Source: Notolepis coatsorum (taxonomy: Eukaryota > Chordata > Actinopteri > Aulopiformes > Paralepididae). Taken from it: 64,000 nucleotides of DNA. This document shows, piece after piece, positions 1 to 12,147 of the stretch; positions within the stretch are counted from its first letter, which is position 1, and every line of letters starts with the position of its first letter. The notes beneath the pieces were generated by a model that worked only from the letters and a program-made list of their open reading frames with translations, was not told the origin of the DNA and searched no databases. Position numbers and translations under genes: made by a program. The stretch is from assembly GCA_963971535.1 (NCBI GenBank), contig OZ020593.1, forward strand, positions 41,943,766 to 42,007,765, given 5' to 3'.

Positions 1-239
1 AATAAACGCGATCGATATTTGGAATGGCGATCAGGAATTTGAATACTCTTTTTGGAGAACATCTGATCTGAGGTAAGGAATCTATTTTACCAGTATTGGG
101 ATAATCGGAGCTATTTTCACCTATATATCAGCGTGTGCCATATGTGTGCGTGTGTGTGTGTGCAATCAGGAAATAAGAGAATCGATTTTTCAGCCCTCTT
201 CTATAGCGTGCATAAGTACACATACTATCGATAATTGAT

Positions 240-983
240 TGATTGATTGATTGAAAAGTTTATTAACAGATTGCAGAATGGGTACAGTACAGTACAGCTC
301 AATACATACAATTGTTAAGGGGATGCAGACCAGAGAAAGACTTTCGTCTTGTTTACATCAGGGTCCCCCATTTTCAATTCATCATAACATATATGACATA
401 CATGACATACAGATAGACAGTACTGCTACATCTATACATTTATGACATATCAGATTTGCAAATACAGTACTGTTTGTGATACAAAAGTGTCCAGAAAAAG
501 AGTGTATATACATTTGGCGTAGAAACTGTACATTGGAGGAGGTTGGGTGGGTGGGGTGGGGTTGGGTGGGTGGGTGAGGGCTGTACATTGGAGGTGGGGG
601 GGGGGGGGGGGGGTTGGGTAGGGGACACACACACATTTTACACTGTACATTGGAATACTGACAAAGCCTTACTTGGTCATTTGCTGTACAACTAGGTTAG
701 GACATTTGTAGGGGCCAGTTTCGAATTGCAGTCTCACGTAGGTGTTTTTTGAGTGTTTTTGAAAGTGGGTAGTGATTCACATTCCTTTACAGCTTTAGGT
801 AGGGCGTTCCACATTGATGTGGCATAATTGCGAAACGTGTTTAGTCCCTTGTTTGAGCCGAATCTGGGTTTTACATGATTTGTGGAGCTCCCTCTGGTGT
901 TGTGATCGTGGTATTCACTGACCTTTGGGAAGTATTTTGACATGTACATGGGTACCTTGGTCGCGTAGTGTATCTTGTAGACC
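240..983 (-). mobile_element. 5'-truncated LINE (family X), 3' end
   Basis: The 3' end lies at the left as an (ATTG)n-type tail, followed by a sequence that recurs at 2585, 4176, 39535 and 43592. On the minus strand, 949-734 encodes the C-terminal end of a non-LTR retrotransposon polyprotein (HNTRGSSTNHVKPRFGSNKG, then WNALPKAVKE), a pattern usual at the end of Jockey/CR1-type ORF2. The same peptide occurs at about 45500-45340. The copy is truncated well before the reverse transcriptase core and was inserted into the surrounding TTAA element. Confidence 0.75.
541..616. repeat. G-rich simple repeat
   Basis: Repeats of GGTTGGGTGGG followed by an uninterrupted run of about 18 G. The proline-rich minus-strand open frames here are artefacts of this tract. 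It could form a G-quadruplex. Confidence 0.9.
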
Positions 984-1251
984 AGACGCTAGACTTGTAA
1001 TCTAGCGTTTACTTGAAAACAATTCATAAATAGGCAGAAAAATGACAACGTGTTTTGTGTATTCCACTAAAGAGCGATTATCACAGAATCTTCTGAAATC
1101 TTCTGGAAGTTTCAAGAAACAAGCGTTTTTCAAAATGATATAAAACGGAAATGAACCGATTAAAACAAATAATCCGTTTCGACAATGTTGACTGCAAACA
1201 GGTCATTGATAAGCGACGGCCATATTAGACACATAGCCGGCACTGAAAGTG

Positions 1252-1815
1252 TTAAAGGGGACATGCATTATTTATAAATGGCTTTTTCCAGTATTTAGCA
1301 TTGTATTATAGCAATAGGGGTTAGTATCAATGGGTCTGTGTCTCTAATTACCATATTGACTCATCAGTCTAGTCTCGAATTCACGAGATCTTCCCTCACT
1401 CAACTAAGCTGTTCTGATTTGACAGTTTTGCTGACGTGAAAAATATAGCACTGATTTGCATAACTAAAACTCTATGGTTGACAGCGACAGCAGAGCGAGT
1501 GGAAATATCTTCACTTCCTCAAACAGAGCGAGGCAGAGAGAGAACGAGCAAGCGAGAGAGATAGAGGGAGAGAGAGGAGCTTCTGTCGGGGAAACAAACA
1601 CACGCATTTTACACACAACCTGACGGCGCGCAGGGGGAAACACAAACACACACGCATTTTACACACAACCTGACGCGCGGGGCTTCTCCCTGGTAGAGAC
1701 AGAGAGAGAGAGGGACCGCGGCACAGGAGTGTGTGAAACACAAACACACACGCATTTACACACACAACCTGGACCGCACAGGGGAAGCAGTGGAGAGATA
1801 ACTTTATGCTCCGTG

Positions 1816-1852
<37 letters not shown>

Positions 1853-2081
1853 GCCAGTCGCAGACTGTGGGTGACTCTCACTCAAAGCGCTTATGGGCGG
1901 AGCCCATCCAAAAATAGCCTGAAATCCTGAGGTTGAAAAATGATGCTTTTGAGTACTTGATCAAAAATATAAAACAATGCATTTTTTGGAAAAAAATCTT
2001 TCTGATGTGTTCCATAGACTCTCAGGAATTGTGTAAAGTTGCCCAAATAGTGCAAGGAATAGCAATGCATGTCCCCTTTAA
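1252..2081. mobile_element. TTAA element with TTAAAGGGGACATGCATT ends
   Basis: A perfect 18-bp terminal inverted repeat, TTAAAGGGGACATGCATT, begins at 1252 and ends, inverted, at 2081. The TTAA at each end is the presumed target duplication. The interior has no transposase. It carries three imperfect copies of a CA-rich unit (about 1588-1780, each with ACACGCATTT and ACACAACCTG) and a (CT)n tract at 1819-1848. The first ten bases are shared with the right end of the element ending at 12812, which has a THAP exon, so a Kolobok relationship is possible. Confidence 0.75.
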
Positions 2082-2584
2082 ACAAGGGCTATATTTAGCC
2101 AATCAATGTATATTCCTAAATGGTGACTTAACATTCTATAGCAAATTCTGGTGCTTTTAGAAATAAAGGGACAAAATAATAAACTACAAATAAAACTAGT
2201 TACAATGCTTTCCCATCACAGCCTTTGCAGTATGCTGTCCAGAATTGAGGTGTTGCTAGTATTTGTAGGAAGATTTGTGTGTGAGTGTGAGACCAGAGGA
2301 AAGATGCAGATTGCCATCACTTAAAAGCGATACTAAAACCGCCTTTGGTCCTTCATGTGTGTCTGGCATGTCTCTTGGTTGGGTGCACGGTTAGAAGAGA
2401 ACTGCTCGTTTCATGTGCTCTGCAGGTCTCTGTGATTTTTGCTCACCAAGCTGTGACATTGAATGGCAATGAAATTGAATCGGCAGTATTATGTTTTGAT
2501 TGAAGCAGAGCTGCACATTGTATTATTACTTTCTCTTTTTTTTCGTCATCAGACGACCACATTGTATTGGCCCGATCAAATAAA
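2082..2584. other. Unassigned sequence
   Basis: Non-repetitive to the eye, no supported gene. Short open frames lack any recognisable motif. Confidence 0.5.
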
Positions 2585-2775
2585 ATGAACATTTTATTAA
2601 CAGATTGCAGAATGGGTACAATACAGTACGGCTCAATACACACAATTGTTAAGGGGATGCAGACCAGAGAAAGACTTTCGTCTTGTTTACATCAGGGTCC
2701 CCAATTTTCAATTCATAATGAATTTTAAGTAAGGGTGCAACTTGCTCCGTGCAATCCATTCTTTGTGGATCTAGC
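2585..2775 (-). mobile_element. Short LINE-X-related retroposon
   Basis: Starts with the family X 3' end (TTATTAACAGATTGCAGAATG) and continues into GTGCAACTTGCTCCGTGCAA. A copy of the same two-part unit sits in the opposite orientation at 39535-39750. The recurrence of the joined unit suggests that it moves as one retroposon, either a truncated LINE subfamily or a SINE using the LINE tail. Confidence 0.6.
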
Positions 2776-2987
2776 AGTTAGTGTTGAGCTTTAACACTTA
2801 GTTTTAAAGCTACAATAATTGTCTGACCATTAGCCAGCAGCACTCATAATTTTTCCCAAAACTAAATCCTACCAAAAGTGATAGCAAAAGTGGTACTTTT
2901 AAATTATACACAATAAAAATGTTTGCTAAAAAAAACATTTCAACTACAATAAATACAACTCTTTTTGGCATTTCTTGGTTGTTAAAC

Positions 2988-3260
<273 letters not shown>

Positions 3261-3410
3261 GAGGTAGCAAGGTAAGGTAAATCACAGTTTTTCAGTAATA
3301 CAAATAATAAAATAGAATAGATTAGATTAGTAAAAGTGTGGTTTGATTCAGTTTAAAATAGGCTAAAAATAATAAAAATAGAACGGACAGTAAAAAGTGT
3401 GATAAAACAT

Positions 3411-3585
3411 ACAACAGAGCATCGCTCTAACATACAACAGAGCAGTGCATTGCTCTTAACACTTTGAGTTTCTTTACAAAGTACAGTTCTAAATTACCTT
3501 ATAGAACAACAGAGCAGTGCATCGCTCACAACAACAGAGCATCGCTCTAACATACAACAGAGCAGTGCATCGCTCTTAACTTAAC
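3411..3585. repeat. Short tandem repeat, CAACAGAGCAGTGCATCGCTC type
   Basis: At least five imperfect copies of CAACAGAGCA(GTGCA)TCGCTC, some separated by TAACATA or by a longer spacer. No coding potential. Confidence 0.75.
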
Positions 3586-4167
3586 AACAAGGTAGGTAAA
3601 TACTTCACCTACAAACATAATACTGTTCTGACAACACAATATTGATGGAATAAAAAAAACGTTTTATTAAATGCATAGGTTTATAAAATAGGTGGACCTA
3701 AAGCATCAACTTTGTCAACAAAGAAAAGAAATGAGCCTTCATTTTGAGTCCTGCTCCATGCTTTTTTATTGAACAGAGGTGTGAGGAATGAAACTGCTGT
3801 GTTTCCATCCAGTTGTAAAGCTAATTTAAAGCAAACTTTTGAAATGCTGAAAGAAAAATATAAAACGCCAGAAAAGACATGCATTGCAAAAACTAAGCTT
3901 GAAATAGAATTTACTACTATTGTGCAGGTTCTTTCATGTCAGCTCATATAAGCAAGCAAGATGAGGACAGAACATTTTGTGATGGAGATCATTTACTGTA
4001 CAGACAGCCTGACCAAACAGCTGAGCAGTCTGTCAGTATCCTCTACATAATTATTTATTGGACAAATGCTTTTCCATCACCTAATGTATTTAGCACATAA
4101 ACCCTTTATCGACATATCCAAAATCCACCTCAAAGCGAGCGAGCTAAACCTTTTTGGATATTGACTT
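3586..4167. other. Unassigned sequence
   Basis: AT-rich sequence without a gene or repeat that I can name. Confidence 0.5.
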
Positions 4168-4175
4168 TGATATTG

Positions 4176-4317
4176 ATGAATGAATGAAAACTTTATTTAA
4201 TAGATAGCAGAATGGGTACAATACAGTACGGCTCAATACACACAATTGTTAAGGGGATGCAGACCAGAGAAAGACGTTTGTCTTGTTTACATCAGGGTCC
4301 CCCCTTTTCAATCATAG
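4176..4317 (-). mobile_element. 142-bp family X retroposon copy with target duplication
   Basis: Flanked by TGATATTG at 4168-4175 and 4318-4325. The body is the family X 3' end with an ATGA-type tail at its left side. This is a severely 5'-truncated LINE insertion. Confidence 0.75.
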
Positions 4318-4325
4318 TGATATTG

Positions 4326-5407
4326 TGTTTCCAAAGGGAACAATTGCTCCACAAGGACGTATTCTTGTATAATCATGCATGTGAATGTAGATTGTAAAGG
4401 CAGCAAATTTTTGGTTCTTTCTGTTTGGTGTCTTCTACTCTGCTTAGCAAATAGGTCAGGGATTGCGAGAATGTTGTTTTGCCTAAGGGAACTTTGCTGC
4501 CCTGGGAATTATTAGCCCTGAATGTAAAGAGTGTCTGTAATAGCTCTGACTCCTTCTACTCACTAGACAGCTCCTTCCTGAGGTATGTCTACAGCAGACA
4601 CAGTAGCATTAAGGCTGGAGATAATGTAACGTAGTATCCTACACAAGGGCTGGAGAAACAGCTTCCTCTGCGTTGAGTGTGATTCTGACTATGCTGTTGC
4701 TTGAACCTCCCCCAGTTTGAAAGTCACTGAATCAACAGCTGTTTTTCTGCTCCAAGAAAAACTGGCATCATTATGCGTTCCAGAAAACCGTATGGGCTGT
4801 CGGGGTCCTCTGTCGTGGAGCGTGTTGAATCTCTTTACACGCAGGCCAGGGTTCCATGTGACCAACAAACACATGAATGCATATGGAAATATGGGAGCCT
4901 CGTCTTGCAATATTAAACGGCGATGGTGTATCACATGTCCTTTGTGTAGACTGACTCCAATTACATACTTTTACTACGCATACGTTAATGATATACTTCA
5001 TCCCACACCACTTGTTTTGTTGACCTGTCAGTGAAAGCAAGAATTGAATGGCACCTAATTTCTGAACAAACATTCCCCCAATGCCTGTAGTTGTTTTGAA
5101 TAGATGAAGTAAGATTGATTCATCTGACGTTGTGTAAAACATTAATGTTGTTGATCTGAGAGACTCTGACCCCTCAGTGCCTTTGCGCTCCTATGATGAC
5201 CTTCTAATCCAACTACACAGCATTAATCTTTATCCATTGGTGGCACTGGTTTTCGTTACCTGTTGTGTCAGTGTTTTTGGAAAATGTTTTAGATCGAGTT
5301 AAGCCATTTTTGTGAAATGGCTTTTAGTGAAGCATCAAATTATATACTTCAACTTTACAATATTAACAGTAATGTTCTCTAAATACATCATTGTCAAAAT
5401 AATTATG
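4326..5407. other. Unassigned sequence
   Basis: No repeat ends or coding exons recognised. The overlapping open frames around 4690-5140 on both strands show no domain and look like chance. Confidence 0.5.
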
Positions 5408-5547
5408 ATAACAACTATGGATGTCCCAATACCAATACCAGTATCGATATCGGGTCCCATACTGTGCTCATGTATTCATACTCATAAAACTACTCTGATA
5501 TTGATAAAAAATGTATGCATTTAATCGCATGATGATTTTTCTTTATT

Positions 5548-7002
5548 TTTTTATCTACTTTTTCTCCCCATTTTTCAATTTTTCTCCCATCCCAATTTCG
5601 TATTATCCAATTCTACCCTCCCCTGTCTCGAACGTTGTTAGACCATGCCTCCCACTGGTCGGCTGCAATGTGGACGAAGCCTTGCATCACGTGTCCCCTC
5701 CGGTACACGAGGAGGCAGCCGTCGCATCTTTTCACCTGCACAGCGCGATCTCTCAGTGGCGAGGAGTAACACGTGGGAGGCTCACACTGCCCCCGATACT
5801 TCCTGATTCTGCTGTACAGGCGACCTGTAGGAGTCGCTGTCCACAACGTCCGATCCCCACCCACCGGCCTAACACTTTCTTCGCCAGGCTTATGTACATC
5901 ATTATACCATCCTCTGCCAGCTCTATTTGTCTATGGAGAAGTTCCCCTTCTTTGCAGGGCTATAACTTTTTAAATTGTATTGCTAAATTGACATTACTAT
6001 GGCCCATTCAACATCAAGTATCTATTGTTCAGGGTGTAGCAACGTTCTACTTTTTCATTCACATATTCATACTAAAATACGGTCTAAAGTATAAGTATGT
6101 TTTTATCGTTTTCTGCAGCTTTCTGCAGAACGTGATTTATAGCCCTAAATGCATTATATTGATGATTGTATACAGCTTGATAGCGAGATAAAAAATTTCA
6201 AATGGACGTGCTTCTAGAAGTTACTCATTATCATCTGATGTTGACCGGATGGGGGGGGGGGGGGGGTCGTTTATAATTCCGTGGCCAACGTTAGATGATT
6301 CATCTAGTGTGGGTGATATGATCATTAGAGCAGTTTGTATCGAACACGGTTAAAAAAAAAAACGCTGAAACTCACCGCAGCTTCCTCGTAGCGTTGGGCG
6401 ATGAGCGTGGAGCAAAAATATTCCTATTATGCGATGTTGAAATATGCGATCCATCTCCAGGTTGTATAATAGTATATACGTCCAAATCATGTTGTTTATC
6501 GAGTTATTGGTAACGGATTGCTATCCATTGTGTCTAGCTCGAGTCCCGGGACTATTAGCAAGTGATCGGACCGAATTGGAATGAGCACCAGTTTCCGTTT
6601 CCGGTTTGGGCGATCCGCCGATCGGCCACCAGATGGCGCTCTTGAACCGTTGGAGAGTTGAGAGGGGATCAACAATAGATCTCAAGAGTCCGGGGGAGAA
6701 ATATGATTGCGATCACAGATTTTTGAAATATTGATCTCAATGACGTGTTACGGCGTCATTGGCAGAATGAGCATGGCGGGGAATGACGAGTTTAGGCGTC
6801 CTTGGCAGAGAAAGTGTTAAGGTCGGGGGTATTCCAAAAAGAATATTCCAATTGTCTGATCGCGATTTCCAGTATTGGTGTCCATCTGGTCCCAGACATA
6901 ATTTGGCACAACATATGTATTAGTATTAATGACCAGCCAAGCCGGAAGCAACATCTCCTGCGTTAGTGGCGAGCGCCTTGCCCACTGCGCCACTTAGCCG
7001 CC
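5548..7002 (-). mobile_element. tRNA-derived SINE interrupted by a TTAA element
   Basis: Flanked by a perfect 17-bp duplication GATGATTTTTCTTTATT (5531-5547 and 7003-7019). The parts 5548-5868 and about 6901-7002 align in reverse with the full SINE at 17301-17764. The tRNA-like head (GGCGCAGTGGGCAAGGCGCT) lies at the right and the T-rich tail at the left. The interval 5869-6900 is a later insertion, and a short piece of the SINE seems lost at the junction. Confidence 0.85.
5869..6820. mobile_element. TTAA element inside a SINE
   Basis: Left end CTAACACTTTCTTCGCCA and inverted right end TTAACACTTTCTCTGCCA. The left TTAA has decayed to CTAA. Internal hallmarks shared with other copies are GCAGGGCTATAACTTTTTAAA near the left, a 16-bp poly-G run at 6251-6266 followed by TCGTTTATAATTCC, and AAGAGCGCCATCTGGTGG (reverse) near the right. 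The next bases (6821-6900) duplicate part of the element at 9993, so a remnant of a second element adjoins it. Confidence 0.75.
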
Positions 7003-7104
7003 GATGATTTTTCTTTATTGTGTAAGAATCTTACCTTTCAAATGAGACCAGACTCATGCATGTGCTATAAGTATAAAGTTAATAAATTGCAAATAACTTT
7101 TTTT

Positions 7105-9722
7105 CAAGTTTCAAGTTTCTTTAATAGTTGTCATACAGAAGTACAGAATACTTTTATACAAAATGCTTCTTACTGTTACGCTCCAGAGACTGTGCTAGAC
7201 AAGATAAGTATGAAATAAAATAGTATAGCATGTAATAGAAGTAAAAATAGAAGTCAGTGTTCAGTATAGACATATGTACAATGTTCGATGCAGAATAGAA
7301 GTAACTGAGTTACCATACAATATACTATGCAATGTACTAATATACAATACTATATAGTAGGGCTGGGCGATATGGCCAAAAACGTTATCGCGATAAAATT
7401 ATAAAATTATTTTCATATAACTCGATATCGATAATTATCGTCAATATAATGTCTGTCAAGTTTAATTAACTTATTATGCCCAGCGCCGATGGACGGGCTA
7501 TTAATAGACTTGTTTTTCTGCTGCGAATGTCTCGAGTTGATGTCGTCATCAGTCTGCGCACGTTAGCAGTTAGCCAGAGCGAGCAGTGTATCCCATGACA
7601 AAGTACTAAATATCCCTAAAATACTCTGTTCCGCCCCAATACATTGCAACGACGTCCACCGTATACCACACACTACTATAACCGTGGCATCAGAATTCAC
7701 GCCACACACATACTCGGCACGTAAATATATAAAATAGCGCCGTGCAAGCTAATTATCCTAGCCAGCCAAACGATACAATTGCGCCGTGCAAGCTAATTAT
7801 CCTAGCCAGCCATATTGCCAATGTACTAAATATATCCCTAAAATACTCTGTTCCGCCCCAATACATTGCAACGACGTCCAACGTATACCACACACTATAC
7901 CACACACTACTATAACCGTGGCATCAGAATTCACGCCACACACATACTCGGCACGTAAATATATAAAATAGCGCTGTGCAAGCTAATTAGCCTAGCCAGC
8001 CTTGTTGTTGATTCCTACCTCCGGGTCTCCTTCCGGGTCTCCTTCCGCTGTCGGCCATCTCCTTCACTGATTGGTTGTTAGTGCGTGTGCTCATATCCAT
8101 GCTTGGAAAATCGATATATCGAAACTTTGCGACCACGTTTCATGTTTATTTCGAGGAAATAATTTATCGCGATAGTTATCGTTATCGTTTTATCGCCCAG
8201 CCCTACTATATAGTGCAAAGCAGAAATGGGATGAGGTACAATTTAGGTACAATTTACAGTAAGGTGTACGAGTTGTAGTGCAAATCCTTTACCAATAAAT
8301 ATAAAGTGTGTTTAGGTGATCTAAAGTGTGGAGAGTGGGTGCTGCAGTGTGTTTGTTTAAAGTGAGTGTGCGCGTGTGGATGTGTGTGCTGTGTGCATTT
8401 GATGATTGTTGCATAGTGTTTATTGTTCGTTGAGCAGCCTGATAGCCTGGGGATAGAAGCTTCTTCTGAGTCTTTCTGTGCTCGCCATGAGACTCCGGTA
8501 TCGCTTGCCTGACCGCAGCAGTTCAAAGAGGCAGTTGTTTGGATGGCTGGAGTCCTTGATGATTCTCTTAGCCTTACCCCTGCATCGCTTGTTGTAAATG
8601 TTCTGGAGGGTGGGAAGCCCCCCTCCAATTGTGCGTTCGGCTGAACGTGCCACTCTCTGTAGTCTGCTATGGTCTTGTGCGGTGCTATTCCCAAACCAGC
8701 AGGTGATGTTGCCAGTCAGGATGCTCTCTATTGTACATGAGTAGAAGTTCTTAAGGATCTTCTGACTGACTTGGAACTTCCTTAGGCGCCTGAGGAAGTA
8801 CAGGCGTTGTCGTGCCTTCTTCACAACACTGTCAATGTGTGGTCCATGTCAAGTCCTCGGAAATGTGGACTCTGAGGTACTTAAAACTGTTCACTTTCTC
8901 AACCGGTGCCCCGTCGATGCTGAGGGGGCTGTAGTCCCTGACCCCCGACCTCCTAAAATCCACAATCATCTCCTTTGTTTTGCTGACGTTCAGGGAGAGT
9001 CTGTTCTCCTGGCACCATCCCGCCAGGACCTTGACCTCTTCCAGGTAGGCCCTCTCGTCGTTTGCAGAGATCAGGCCCACCACTACTGTGTCGTCAGCAA
9101 ATTTGATTGTGTTGTTGCTCCGCTGAGCCACACAGTCATGTGTGTACAGGGAGTAGAGGAGGGGACTCAGAACACAGCCCTGTGGGGCCCCTAAGTTGAG
9201 GGTGATGGATGAGGAGGTGCAGTTGCCTGCTCTCACCACCTGGGGTCTGCCCGTCAGGAAGTCCAAGACCCACTGGCAGAGGTCATAGTTCAAGCCCAGG
9301 TCCCTGAGCTTGGCTATGAGTTTGGAGGGGACTATGGTATTGAATGCTGAGCTGTAGTCGATAGCATTCTCACATAGTTCCCTTGCCTCTTGTCCAGGTG
9401 TGATGCTGCTGTGTGCAGCACATGGGCTATGGCGTCCTCCGTGGACCTGTTGGGGCGGTATGCAAATTGCAGGGGGTCCAGGTTGATGGGGAGGGAGGAA
9501 CAGATGTAGCCCTTCACTAGCTTCTCAAAGCACTTCATGGCTATGGAGGTGAGAGCTACAGGGCGGTAGTCGTTGAGGCAAGTGGGCGTAGATTTTTTGG
9601 GTACAGGGATGATGGTGGACTTCTTCAAACAGGTGGGGATGACAGCCTGTTCTAAGGACAGGTTAAATATGTCAGTGAATACCGGGGCCAGTTGGTCGGC
9701 ACAGACTTTTAGGACGCTTTTA
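7105..9722 (-). mobile_element. Rex1/CR1-like LINE, 5'-truncated, broken ORF2
   Basis: Runs right to left. Minus-strand frames give successive reverse-transcriptase blocks: [20 protein letters not shown] (about 9590-9530), [17 protein letters not shown], then [20 protein letters not shown] and the catalytic FADD box near 9100, [25 protein letters not shown], and the C-terminal region ending RSFYPQAIRLLNEQ at 8420. The reading frame changes near 9330 and 8830, and one segment between the finger and palm blocks is missing or out of frame, so ORF2 is dead. The 3' tail is CAAGTTTCAAGTTTC at 7105. A hAT element (7358-8205) is inserted in the 3' UTR. The clade name is from motif memory; CR1-superfamily is safer than Rex1. 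Confidence 0.8.
7358..8205. mobile_element. hAT MITE with internal duplication
   Basis: Perfect 14-bp terminal inverted repeat TAGGGCTGGGCGAT and perfect 8-bp duplication CTATATAG (7350-7357, 8206-8213). The interior holds two direct copies of a roughly 160-bp segment (about 7604-7766 and 7822-8001) beginning GTACTAAATAT and ending CCTAGCCAGCC. There is no coding sequence. It lies in the 3' UTR of the surrounding LINE. Confidence 0.9.
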
Positions 9723-9992
9723 GGACGCTTTAGGACGCTTCTTAGTCTGGTTTGTTCATAAAAAAAAAGAAAATAAAAGAAATTGAGATCAATCAAGAGT
9801 TTTTTTTTTTCTTTCAATGGTCAACTGTTCTGGAATGTACTTGAAAGTACTGCGTTTTGCTTTTACCTCGAAAGTGTTTGAGTTTACAAAAGGTCCTTTG
9901 CGTTATATATAATATTCCTAAAATTGCTGCACTTTTTTAAAAATTGCATTGATCTGTTGGTTTGTGTAGTAGCTAATACAGGATTTTGCTGC

Positions 9993-10705
9993 TTAACTCA
10001 TTCACTGCCAGCTATTATCCTTATCCTGTTCTAGCTAGGCCATGCTTTAAAAGATAGGAGTGAGTCACCTTGTTTGTAGAGCTATATCTATATTCTATAT
10101 TATAGCTATAAATACAATACTATGGTAATTTGACAGTAACTATCTTCTGTCCAAGATGCAAAAAAGAATAAATTTGTTCATGAATACATTCGCGCGTTAT
10201 CCCGTGGTGAATATAAGTATAATTTTGGAGTGATCCGGGCTAATTCCTGGGAGGCTGAGTTATAGGGCGCAATGTGAATTCTACTAAAAGCATTGGCGTT
10301 TCATCCCTGGACACGCTACTATTTCCAAATCAAATGTATATAATAGGTATTATGTTTCATCATGAATACATGAAAGGGGGGGGGTCGTTTCTGATGCTTT
10401 GATTGCCAGTAACGGCATTCGTGTTGAACACTGCAGATGCTGATCAGCTGGATGGATATGAAAACAGTGTTGGATCAAGCTGAAATTGATGTCAGATAGT
10501 CCTTACCTTTGGTCGGGGGTATTCCAAAAAGAATATTCCAATTGTCTGATCACGATTTCCACTATTGGTGTCCATCTGGTCCCAGACATAATTTGGCACA
10601 ATTTATGGATTGAGTGTGCCAGATATGTTTCAAAGTGGTCGGATGAAGCGATTTACTCCGCTCCGTCTAAATTTAGCGCCAGGAGGGATTTGAGTGTAAC
10701 ACAGG
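9993..10705. mobile_element. TTAA element, right end decayed
   Basis: Left end TTAACTCATTCACTGCCAGC, typical of this family. It contains a G run (10376-10384) followed by TCGTTTCTGATGCTTTGAT, and ATTCCAAAAAGAATATTCC (10528-10546), both seen in other copies. The right boundary near 10705 (GTGTAA) is a guess from a degraded inverted end. Confidence 0.55.
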
Positions 10706-11207
10706 GTCTAGAACAGGGTTTACATTAAAATGTGATTAATTTCCATTAATTAACTAAGTCTCAAATTAATTCTATTAACATTTTTAATCGAGTCCCACCA
10801 CTAATTATTTTAACTTAAAATGTCAGCAACAGCGTCATGTTGTATATTTAATTTGTTAGTCAAAGTGAGGAACATCTGATGAAAAGAAAAAATTTCATTG
10901 TTAGAACTGTAACAGTATTATTAAAGTGGAGATGAAGCATAGCGATAAATACATATTCATAGCATCACATTAGTATTTAGATAAGCCACAGAAGAAATCA
11001 CGTTATAAAAATAAGCAGTTTCTAAGAAAAAACGATTTGTTATGTGCATTTCTGAGGCATTTATCATTATGGGCGCGGCCATTTTGTGAACATAGAACAT
11101 TTGTGATGTCACCGTATGATGTCATAATCAAACATTCTAGAACATTTGTGTTCTATATATATTCAACAATTCTCTCAGCATTTCCTGGCATTTCTTCAGA
11201 CTACAAC

Positions 11208-11247
11208 ATGAATCCAGACTGGTTTGACCGAAGTCAAACACATGTGG
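11208..11247 (+). other. Candidate first coding exon of the Kolobok-like element
   Basis: ATG at 11208 opens MNPDWFDRSQTHV and runs straight into GGTAAAG, a plausible 5' splice site (GT at 11248). It lies about 290 bp inside the left end, mirroring the position of the THAP exon at the other end. No acceptor partner was identified, so this is only a suggestion. Confidence 0.25.
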
Positions 11248-11289
11248 GTAAAGCCCTATTTTTTATAGTGTTTTTTGTCTATTTCAGAT

Positions 11290-11715
11290 ATATAGTCATC
11301 ACAACTTCTGTACTGTATATAGAGTCATCACAACTTCTGTACTGTATATAGAGTCATCGCAGCTTCTGTACTGTATAGTCATCACAACTTCTGTACTGTA
11401 TATAGTCATCACAGCTTCTGTACTGTATATAGTCATCACAACTTCTGTACTGTATATAGTCATCACAGCTTCTGTACTGTATATATAGTCATCACAGCTT
11501 CTGTACTGTATATATAGTCATCACAACTTCTGTACTGTATATATAGTCATCACAGCTTCTGTACTGTATATAGAGTCATCACAGCTTCTAACTACTGTAT
11601 ATAGTCATCACAACTTCTGTAGCTTCTGTACTGTATATAGTCATCACAACTTCTGTACTGTATATAGAGTCATCACAGCTTCTGTACTGTATATAGTCAT
11701 CACAACTTCTGTACT
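11290..11715. repeat. 27-bp minisatellite
   Basis: About 15 imperfect copies of TAGTCATCACAACTTCTGTACTG-type units, varying AACTTCT/AGCTTCT and TATATAG/TATAGAG. The minus-strand frame with repeated YRSCDD is its translation. Confidence 0.9.
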
Positions 11716-12147
11716 GTAATAAATACGTATGTAGCAGGGAAACTGCTATTTGTCCAAATGCCCTGAAATAACCAACTGCACCGGGGTACAAGGAATAACA
11801 ACTTTATTTCATAAAGGTACCTATGCTAAACAATTATACAGAGGACACGGGATCTATTAATTAAAACCTATCATTCATTACCCGGCCCATTCACATCACA
11901 TGTATATAGAGTCATCACATTTATGACTAACGTTCTGATACAGAGCAAGGTATCAGGTGAGACTAGACTTTCGTATTGTTTACATCAGGGTCCCCCATTT
12001 TCAATTCATAATGACATTTATGACTAGCGTTATGATACAGAAAGCTAACGTTATCGTACCTACTGCATATCACTACAGGTGGCTAGTCTAAATATAGACA
12101 GTCTGCAAAGATTACCGTATATGCGAAACACTGATCCAACACCCTGA

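Larger units (their letters stand above)
1..1255. mobile_element. TTAA element, left end cut by window edge, split by a LINE
   Basis: The right end reads GGCACTGAAAGTGTTAA (TTAA at 1252-1255), the reverse complement of the TTAACAnTTTnAGTGCC end of the element at 31413-32363. The parts on either side of the LINE (1-238 and about 985-1255) match successive parts of that element in reverse, so this is one copy interrupted in its middle. No open frame is visible. It is a non-autonomous DNA transposon by structure; piggyBac-like or Kolobok-like placement is inference. Confidence 0.65.

Noticed and set aside
382-650. Proline-rich open frames on the minus strand
   Set aside because: They are translations of the G-rich simple repeat and overlap in three frames.
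734-949. Small host protein gene
   Set aside because: The peptide recurs at about 45500 with a LINE 3' end, so it is the C-terminus of a LINE polyprotein.
5511-6191. 226-codon plus-strand frame
   Set aside because: It spans the junction of an antisense SINE and a TTAA element, and no domain is present.
11290-11715. Possible CRISPR-like array of regular repeats
   Set aside because: Units are contiguous without unique spacers, so this is a vertebrate minisatellite; the same holds for 17835-17958 and 47538-47937.
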